64,000 bases of DNA, from assembly GCA_028015205.1 (NCBI GenBank), contig JAPWFG010000022.1:558001-622000 (forward strand), written 5' to 3'. This DNA is from Mytilisepta virgata (lineage: Eukaryota > Mollusca > Bivalvia > Mytilida > Mytilidae). Positions 55,918-64,000 of the stretch are shown here, piece after piece (position 1 is the stretch's first letter; every line of letters begins with the position of its first letter). The notes below the pieces were generated by a model. The model saw nothing but the letters and a program-made list of their open reading frames with translations. It was not told where the DNA came from and searched no databases. The translations under genes and the position numbers were made by a program.

Positions 55918-56788
55918 ACTACCGTAATTTAATTATTGGACACTAAAATACACCCATTTTTTAGGAAAATTGGAAAAGTGTCGAAAAAATGGAGTTTTCA
56001 TATTTCAGTCCACATCGTTGTCATTTTTTTACTCCATATGATTGACCTGATCAATGTACTTTAAGAATATGCAATCAAAATAATGGTTCATACTTGCGGT
56101 ATTGTTATTTGATTTTGCTTTCATGATTTATCTTTTTGAAACTTCAAATTAAGTTAATTGAATGTTGAAGACGAAAACAGTAGCAAACTTCAAACGACCC
56201 GCCATGTTGTTGACTAATATGTGGACATCTCACAAATTATTTTTACGATCTGGATTTGGAGCATCTCACAAATGATTTTTACAACACATGTTACGTTTGT
56301 AGTCTCATTGTCTTTTTAGAACATATAATAACTATTACATTTAAATGTCTTATAAACAATGATAAGAGGATCTGTTTTGTAAAAACATTATTCATTTCAT
56401 TTCATACTTTTTAAATTAATTTCTTTGAGAAACACGAATACGCAATTCCGTTTCGAACACGTTTCGGATTTCTTTTCAAAAGTAAACTTGCAGGTAGGAA
56501 AAATTCAATAAAATTTACTTAAAAATTGATCTTGTTTCAATCAAATTTATTAAGATAGATAGTTTAAATGGTTTAGAAAGAAAAAATAAACACTCGATGA
56601 GGACTGAAAGTAATTAACTTACCTAAGAAGTTAAGATTACTGACTGTCACCACCTGAGAACAGCAATCGTATTTTTGACAATTTTGAAATCGTCGAAAAA
56701 ATAGAGTTATCAAAAAATTCAATTTTCCTTGAATTTTCAAAAGTGTCCAATAATTAGGCCGTCCAATAATTAGAGTTATTACGGTAGT
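55918..56788. mobile_element. ~871-bp element with TIR ACTACCGTAAT
   Basis: The left end ACTACCGTAATTTAATTATT then GGACAC is inverted at the right end (GTCCAATAATTAGAGTTATT then ACGGTAGT). A subterminal GTGTCGAAAAAATGGAGTTT also has a mirrored partner near 56690. In FER intron 5. Confidence 0.75.
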
Positions 56789-56887
56789 ATGATATTTTCT
56801 TCGTCTAATCGTGAAAGTATCAGCATGTATGTCTATCTTGAAATATTAAATGACATATATTATTTCATCATTATTTGATATTTATAG

Positions 56888-57010
56888 ATCTGACCCAATA
56901 GAGAATGTGACGTTTGAGTTTGACGAAGGACTGTTAAGTAGTATATCTGGAGATCTTCAGGCAGATACATTACAAGTGGATACAGAAACAGTACAATCAC
57001 TAAAAGCAAG
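56888..57010 (+). CDS. FER: FER coding exon 6 (F-BAR/FX junction)
   Basis: Acceptor atttatag, donor GCAAG|gtatca. Reads SDPIENVTFEFDEGLLSSIS then GDLQADTLQVDTETVQSLKA. The E-x-x-F-D-x-x-L-L motif and later L-Q-x…L match the FES/FER region after the F-BAR. The local sequence is more diverged than the F-BAR. Confidence 0.88.
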
Positions 57011-57038
57011 GTATCATTTACATGCTGTCTTTGGAATG

Positions 57039-57218
57039 TTGCTGAACTATTTGTTTTAGCTTTCCGGTGAGCATTATAGTTTCCAAAAATCCTCATGTAA
57101 ACAATTGAGATGGACAGGCAGTCTTTTGTTGCTGAACTATTTGTTTTAGCTTTCCGGTGAGCATTAGAGTCTCCAAAAATCCTCATGTAAACAATTGAGA
57201 TGGACAGGCAGTCTTTAG
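57039..57218 (+). repeat. 90-bp tandem duplication in FER intron 6
   Basis: GCTGAACTATTTGTTTTAGC … CAATTGAGATGGACAGGCAG occurs twice with few differences, starting about 30 bases after the donor of exon 6. It does not include the exon. Confidence 0.85.
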
Positions 57219-57261
57219 CTTGTCAGTTAGACTGTTTTTTTCCTGTTGTGATTTCCTTTTA

Positions 57262-57956
57262 TTAGCTCACTTGGCCTAAAAGGCCATGTGAGCTATTGCC
57301 ATCACTTGGCGTCCGTCGTCCACCATCCGGCGTAAATTCTTTAAAAAGTTTCCTCATTCCAAAAGTATGTCCGGCATCCCGACATCCAACCGACATGGCT
57401 GCTGTTACTAGAAATAGAAAGAACGAAGGGATGAATTTAAGAATCTTCTTCTATGTAACTACATGGCCAATTGGAACCAAACTTGGCTGTAATTGTCTTT
57501 AGATGGTCCTCTTTAAGAATTTTGTTCGATGCCCAGGACAATCAACCAAGATGGCCACCTTTGCCCAACTTAGTTTAACATAAGACCCTATCAGAAATTC
57601 ATTTAAAAATCTTCTTTTCTGAAACTACTGAGCCAGTTGGAACCAAATTTAGCAGAAATGGTTCTTAGATCGTCCTCTTTAAGAATTGTGTCCGATGACC
57701 CGGACAATCAATCAAGATGGCCGCCACAGCCTAACTTAGTTTAACATAGGACCCTATGGGAAAATTCATTTAAAAAATCTTCTTGTCTGAAAGTACTCAG
57801 CCAATTGGAACCACACTTGGCAGCTATGGTTATTAGATTGTCTTCTTGCAGAACTATATGTCCAAATATACAGACGTTGTTTCTTAGGTGCTTTAATGGC
57901 TGTTGATTGGCAAATTGAATCCAGGTGAGCGATACATGCTCGTGGGAGCCTCTTGT
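57262..57956 (+). mobile_element. AGCTCACCTG-family element in FER intron 6
   Basis: Starts TTAGCTCACTTGGCCTAAAA then GGCCATGTGAGCTATTGCCA and ends CCAGGTGAGCGATACATGCT … GAGCCTCTTGTT. Inside are two ~140-bp modules with CAATTGGAACCAAACTTGG and CAAGATGGCC. Confidence 0.8.
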
Positions 57957-58446
57957 TGTCTTCGTTGATATACAATTTTGGAATAACTGTCTTGTAATTG
58001 TCTTGTAATTGAATACATTATGTGTGCTAGTTTTCAACTTGTAGATACATATTGTAGATTGAAAATGTATCTTGAGTGTCATAAAACACCTCAAATTTGA
58101 GAGTTACATTTATGTCAACTTATCAACAATTCAAGATATGACCAGTCATAATGCAGGAAATGAATAAAATTTATATAAAACTTTTCAGTGAAAAAAAAAA
58201 AATCTTTAGTTTGAAATCAGACATTGATCATTCAGTTGCAGTAGCACAGATTGTAAAATAATTAGTTATTAAAATGGGTCTCAAAAATACTGCTACATAA
58301 ATTTCAAAATGATATATGAACCGTACACAAAAATGAAACACAGTCACCTAATTATCGGTCACTGATACAATGTACCATATAGGCAGACACAGACTGAGGG
58401 TGTTGTAACGATTAAAACCAAATTTGTTTACAAAATAAATTTGCAG

Positions 58447-58581
58447 GTTGCATTTATTAGAAGAGGAGGAAGGAGAAATTGAGGACGAAGTAAAAAAGAA
58501 AGAAGAGGTACTAACGGAAGTAGATGATGCTTTGAGTCAGCTCGATTGTAGTCCAAAAGATAAAGAATCAAATATGTTATC
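58447..58581 (+). CDS. FER: FER coding exon 7 (FX region, acidic coiled coil)
   Basis: Acceptor atttgcag, donor TATC|gtaagt. Reads LHLLEEEEGEIEDEVKKKEE then VLTEVDDALSQLDCSPKDKE, a charged helical segment. Phase 2 on both sides. Confidence 0.88.
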
Positions 58582-61500
58582 GTAAGTTTAAATTTCAGCC
58601 TTTGGAACACATTGTATAAATAGGCTTCAACATAAAAACCCTGTTTAATATTGTGTTTAAAGTTTTATCAAAAGCTGCTTACAGCAACCAAAAGAGGTAT
58701 ACTGATGACAGTTACGTAGGGTAAACAGGTCTGCTAAGCAACAGATTTGAATGTCTAAAATCTATGAGTAACAAGCCAACACATTAGTACACAAATGTGC
58801 ATAGTACATTACTGAATTATTACTGTTGTTTAGTCATGACGCTGATGAGTAGATTTTTGGAAATTTGAATTTCAGGAATTGTTATTCTATTATTCTATTG
58901 TCAAAAATAAAGGATTCGGTATGGCATTTTCTGTGTCAAACAGTCTAGTAAGATGTTTATTGTTCAAAATTTTGATAAAATCTGGAATGTCGTTATCACT
59001 TTCATTTGTATTAAATGTTGATTTGCAGAAAAGGGAAAAAACCACGGTAAGACAGGACCTTGTGTCTACGCTAGAGTTTTTTGGAGCATTAGATCTCTGC
59101 ATGTTTCTCTCCTTGATTTAAAACAATAATATACCATTTATACATTGAATTGAATTTTTTTGTTGATTTTTCACATGTGAAACCAATCAACATGTATGGT
59201 TAAAGGTTTTTACATTCTGTGATAAAATATCATGACAGAAGCTTATGACACATACAGTGCATTACACTGTCTCATGCCGATACACTTACATACCGAAAAA
59301 ACAAGCTTCCTGTGTGTTCCACATACTTTTGCAACTGATTTTTTTATTAAAAACTTTTGACAATATTTAAATTCTGCACATTTCAAATAACAAATAATTA
59401 TGTTCCAGAAGTCAGAATTATTCTCAGGTAATCAACAATGTCACATTTATATGTGGTAATGTCATATTTTACAAAAATCAATGGATACCACACATGCACA
59501 CAAAAAGTGGAAACTCCACTCTTGTAAAATATTTGAAGCATTTTGATAGTGGAAAAGACCGTAATTAATTATTACTATCAGTATTGCACATAATATTCCT
59601 GGAAAAGGACTCGCAGTTGAAAAAAGACACACAAAGTCAAAACAGTATTAATTATACATTTGTATTTCAGATATTTTTAGTTTTTAGATTCCAAACAAAC
59701 GAACAAAATTTTAAATTTCTTTAAGATTATAAAACATACAAACTACATGTATGTATTATTGTACCATTTGTAAAATTAATTTTTGTTAGGTTTTGAAAAT
59801 TTAGATCATTGAATAAAATTATTACCTCCCCTGATATTAATTTATGACTGTTGTGGAATGGGAAATGTAATACATATTTAAATGTTTACCTGTACGTGTG
59901 TATAAAAACTGTTACATCAGTAATAGTTATCTCATGCAGATTAGGTTAGGAATTATAGTATCTCAGGTACAAGCTATAGTAGTTAGAAATCAGGGAAGGT
60001 AACAAATCAATTTTGTTTATAGGCTAAATAAAAAAGTATGTATGTTTAGGGTTTCATTCCTACTAAAATTGGAGTAGGTAATTACTAGATAATGGGAGGA
60101 AGTTTTGATTTTAACATTGCTTGTGCAGAATTTCATTAAAAACTTTAAGGTAGGCAAAAAATTAGGGTCAGTAGGGAAACCCTCTGCATACACATATTTA
60201 TATCCTTGCTCCAGAGAAATGGGGGTAAACTGGTTTCATTTGGCCTTGAAAAGACCATCTTGAGTGTATATGACAAATTTTAGACTACAATAGGTACATT
60301 ATATGCTTTGTCTTTTCTTTTATCTTTTGGTGGCAGATATTGATAAGGCCTTTTATTTTTAATTAATTGGTTTACAGATTTTTTTTTAAAAAATGGGGTC
60401 GGTCGGTCGGGGAAAAAAAAGACAAAAAAGAGGGAAAATCATGTACATTTGAACTATCTTGGTTATATTGCCAAATATACAAAGGTTGCAAAAGATCAGT
60501 TAATTCCCTCTTTTGAAACCCAAATGTCAGAACATCTATCTTGAAAGGTGTTGTTCAGTAGACTATTCCCTTTTTAAGGGATCCGACTCGTCAACTACGA
60601 CAACTTAAAATGAGTGGATTCGATATTTTACGGAATCAAGATATTCATACAATGTTTACAAGTATTTTTTTGATGGATAATCTATTTTTAGACGAATTGG
60701 AAGATAATCTTTTATGAAATTTTGGGCAAAAAGGATTTTAATCTATTTTTATTTTTTGGATGGCTGATTTCAGAGGATCGGCGGTAATAAAAAACCAAAA
60801 TTTTCAATTTTATGTTTTTTCATCAAATCGGCAGAATCGGGTTGGCGAATCCGTAAACCAACTAATTAAACATAAATGGCCTAAATTATATATATATTTG
60901 GCTGTAAGAACCAATTCCCTATAGTTATTTTCTGATCTTCCATATTAATCTCCTTATGTTATTTATTCCCATACCTGTATTTAAATTGTGTGTAAAAAAT
61001 GATATTTTATTGCAATTACATGTATATGATTTAATCATGATGATAAATTAAGCATACTGAGCACATTGGAATGCCATTGCATGTCACACCATTATATTAA
61101 TATGACTGCAATAAATACATGTATTATGGCATACTGAATATCCCAGGCAGTTAAATTTATTATCATTTTCATTTTGTATTACAGAATATCTATGCTTTTT
61201 TCATTTATACAAAATAGTATAAACATCTTTAAATTTTGCCTTTCACGCATATTTAAGAAATCTGGAGCCTAGACCCAAAGTAAACAAGTCTCAGATTTAT
61301 AAATACAAATGTATTATTTTGTCTCGCCTGCGACAAAATTTGCGTTTTTCTGGAGACAACAATGTCAACAATTGTTAAGTTTTCTGCCCGAGTCAGTTTG
61401 ATAAAAAGTTCTTGTGATAGATCAATGATATTTTCTGTAGAATTGCATTACTATCAGTACATCTCAGTTTGACGACCATTTTGAGGCCCTTCCTAGGTCA

Positions 61501-61940
61501 TGGTCCAGCGACTCTCAATTTATTAGCAATGTTGCTGTTATCAGATTGTTTTTCGAATTTTCGGCCGAGAGTGGAGACATATCTCTGTGTCAACAGTTTA
61601 TTATTGATATGCTGAAACATGTATACCCTAAAGAAAGCATTATGAGTGATTAGTTTTTTAGCTAAAAAAGATTGGCAGATGTTTAATTAGTGAATTTTTC
61701 CTCAGTCATTTATTTAAAAAAAACACTAATATATTAAACAGACAGCATTTGAATTAAAACCAGTTAGCTCTGTGCATTTTATTTTAAAAAATTCAATAAC
61801 CCAATAGTTTATAATTTTATGCACTTTAAGAATTTTAACCCCTTTAACTTGATAATTTATATGTACATGTATTTCCAGGTATTTCATATTGACTGAAAAA
61901 TATTTGTTCTTAATGAATGTGTACATAATTTTCTTTTTAG
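58582..61940. other. FER intron 7 (3.4 kb), nothing firmly recognised
   Basis: AT-rich. A CG-bearing block at about 60580-60860 (GGATCCGACTCGTCAACTAC …, then GGATCGGCGG and AATCGGGTTGGCGAATCCG) may be a degraded repeat. No exon found. Confidence 0.4.
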
Positions 61941-62106
61941 ATATTTGCAGAAGAAAAGAGAGCGACATAAATGTTCTTTAGAACTGACAGAAACTAAAGC
62001 TAAATTAGAAATAGTATCCGCTATGTGTCGACGGATACAGGAGTCATTGGATGCAGCAGGTGACAGTGTTCAGAAAATGCTAGAGGGGGATGAAGATGTT
62101 GATGTT
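61941..62106 (+). CDS. FER: FER coding exon 8 (coiled coil before SH2)
   Basis: Acceptor ttctttttag, donor GTT|gtaagt. Reads YLQKKRERHKCSLELTETKA then KLEIVSAMCRRIQESLDAAG and DSVQKMLEGDEDVDV. It ends at phase 0, as expected for continuation toward the SH2 domain, which lies beyond the window. Confidence 0.9.
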
Positions 62107-62299
62107 GTAAGTAACACTGGTCTATTATGGAGACCGAAAAAAGTGGAAACTCTATAAAGTGATCACTCTAGTAAATATAAAAACAGTGAATATGGTGTAT
62201 GCTTTTAAATGAGATAGCCTTTGACCTTTCAGTCGTGAGATAACCTTTGACATTCAGTTAACCATATAACACTGTTTCATTTGTTTATGAATTACAATA

Positions 62300-62550
62300 C
62301 ACACACGGCATCGGTGGCCGAGTGGTCTAGGTAGTTCGTCTTGACTACTAATGATCACTAGCCTGTAAGTTCAATTCTCACCACTGGCAGGGTTTGTTCG
62401 ACTCAGATCTTAATTGACAAGGATTGCCAATTTTCCTACCAATGGTGAGTGGTTCTGTCAGGGTACCCAGTTTCCTCTACCAATAAAAACTGGCCAATGC
62501 AAGATAGCCGAATGTGCTAAAAAAGGCATAAAATCCCAACTAAACAATCA
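62300..62550 (+). mobile_element. tRNA-headed SINE, plus orientation
   Basis: Head GGCATCGGTGGCCGAGTGG then TCTAGGTAGTTCGTC. The B box region is shortened (AAGTTCAATTCTCACC). Body and tail as in the 15911 copy. About 190 bp after the FER exon 8 donor. Confidence 0.8.
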
Positions 62551-62794
62551 CTGGTCAATTACCATGTAGTGTATGATGAGACCTGATTCTCTAACAGTTT
62601 AAACGGGGAAAAATTTGTTGAAAATTACCCAATTATATCAACAGTACAACATGATTGTGTTGAGCCATGTCTGCATAAAATTCTTCTTTTGTGTTTGCCT
62701 TTATAATGTTATTAACAGAATTGTTAGGATAGCCTGTATCCCACATAATCTAAATTCATCAAGCATCCAACTCATTATATAATATATTCAATTC

Positions 62795-62965
62795 TCTTTA
62801 TGTCAAATCCATTGGGACCTGAAAATCTAGTTCGACTTAAGCAAAAATTCGAGATATTAGGTGTAAATCTGTATAGTTACTGCTATTGAGGGTCCAAACA
62901 GATAATTCAGGGTATCCAAAATTTTGACTTACATGTAAATGTGTTCGAGATAACACAGGTCAACT
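62795..62965. mobile_element. Decayed Tc1/pogo-like remnant
   Basis: Motifs CTAGTTCGACTTAAGC, AATTCGAGATA and GTTCGAGATAACACAGGTCA then ACTGTA resemble the TCGA-rich element at 53510-53965, but the ends are degraded. Confidence 0.4.
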
Positions 62966-63071
62966 GTATATTGTATGAATAAATTTATCAAAATAAAATT
63001 ACTTACACTACTTACCTAGATGTAGACCCCTTATCATGGAAAGGGTGAGGAGATACTTCTCCAAGATTTAT

Positions 63072-63088
63072 TATACCCCACGCAACGA

Positions 63089-63124
<36 letters not shown>

Positions 63125-64000
63125 CGTCTGTCCGTCAGTCCGTCCGTCCGTCAGTCCGTCCGTCAGTCCTGTTCTTGTCACTGCAACTCCTCTGTAACCG
63201 CTTGACGGATTGCTTTCATATTTAGTAGGATTGTTGGTTATGATGTGTATATGTGCATACTATACCACCATATTGATTGAATAATTTTTGTGGGAGTTGT
63301 GGGACTTAGACTATTTTCAGTTAAAATACCAAAGTATCATCTTGTCACTGCAACTCCTCTAAAACCGCTTAATGGATTGCTTTCATATTTGGTAGGATTG
63401 TTGGTCATGATGTGTAGATGTGCATACTTTACTGCCTTATTGATCCGATTAATTTTATTTCAGTTATTGGACTTAGACTATTTTCAGCTAAAAAAGCAAG
63501 TATCATCTTGTTTACTTTAATGTATAACTGCAACAGTTTGTCATCGCAACTCCTCTCAAACCACACAACAGAATTTCATGAAACCTTTTCAAATAATAAG
63601 GACATACTACGTAGATGTGCATATCGACAGGAAATTGGGATTCAATTTTTTTTCTAGGAGTTACGCCCCTTTGAACTTATTTACTTTAATGTACTACTGC
63701 AATAGTTTGTCATCGCAACTCCTCTCAAACCACACAACAGAATTTCATGAAACCTTTTTAGATAATAAGGACATACTACGTAGATGTGCATATCGACAGG
63801 AAATTTCAATTCAATTTTTTTTCTAGGAGTTACGCCCCTTTAAACTAATTTACTTTAATGTACTACTGCAACAGTTTGTCATTGCAACTCCTCTCAAACC
63901 ACACAACAGAATTTGATGAAACCTTTTCAGATAATAAGGACATACTACGTAGATGTGCATATCGACAGGAAATTACGATTCAATTTTTTTTCTAGGAGTT
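63072..64000 (+). repeat. Dispersed repeat ending in a ~169-bp tandem array, cut by the window edge
   Basis: Starts TATACCCCACGCAACGAAGT then TGCGGAGGGTATAATG (a small foldback), followed by a CCGT(C/T)CGTC microsatellite at 63117-63170. Modules with CACTGCAACTCCTCT-TAACC follow. From about 63510 a unit with ACATACTACGTAGATGTGCA, GGAAATT and TTTCTAGGAGTTACGCCCC recurs near 63602, 63771 and 63940, so the period is about 169 bp and the array runs off the edge. Open frames in it are repeat by-products. Confidence 0.8.

Noticed and set aside
57741..58094. 117-residue minus-strand open frame
   Set aside because: Antisense to the end of an interspersed element in a FER intron; no start context or homology.

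Overview
The window is animal nuclear DNA: AT-rich, with small exons separated by long, repeat-filled introns and no bacterial gene layout. Several dispersed repeats (13850-14092, 17590-17790, 23510-23945) resemble sequences I remember as abundant in marine mussel transcripts, and the lectin/ShK/Ly6-type exons suit a bivalve. I therefore infer a mytilid mussel; this rests on memory, not on a search.

Left part (1-20.7 kb, plus strand). A secreted or surface lectin-like gene was assembled from spliced exons too short to stand out as open reading frames. It has a Ly6/uPAR-like two-exon module (1693-1766, 4272-4332), a Ser/Thr-rich stalk (5789-5827, 7425-7481) and a three-exon C-type lectin domain (8104-8186, 12115-12217, 12976-13184, ending in a stop). 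All inferred splice phases agree. Further right lie an ShK-type six-cysteine exon (17813-17920), another Thr-rich stalk exon (19597-19653) and a possible tiny terminal exon (20642-20661). These have the same phase-1 borders, so they could be an alternative 3' end of the gene or a neighbouring paralogue. A signal-peptide exon on the minus strand (5034-5090) lies inside an intron of this gene.

Middle (28.9-38.6 kb, minus strand). A complete F-box/leucine-rich-repeat gene, the apparent FBXL17 orthologue, has seven coding exons and a predicted 712-residue protein, close to the 701 residues of human FBXL17.

Right (47.7-62.1 kb, plus strand). The first eight coding exons of a FES/FER-family tyrosine kinase (F-BAR and FX regions, about 413 residues) are present; its SH2 and kinase domains must lie beyond the right edge. 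FBXL17 and FER are divergent neighbours here, and as I recall they are also divergent neighbours on human chromosome 5q21, so this looks like very old conserved microsynteny. The roughly 9 kb between them holds a LINE remnant, small foldback elements and a candidate CRE/ETS promoter patch.

Repeats fill the rest: six copies of a tRNA-headed SINE, four of a second SINE-like family, many short terminal-inverted-repeat elements, foldback hairpins, four copies of a large family starting AGCTCACCTG, and several tandem arrays. The most unusual pattern is that four tandem arrays (17.8-18.5, 29.1-29.5, 32.2-32.5, 37.06-37.33 kb) straddle exon borders and copy the splice site itself, multiplying donor or acceptor sites beside the real one.
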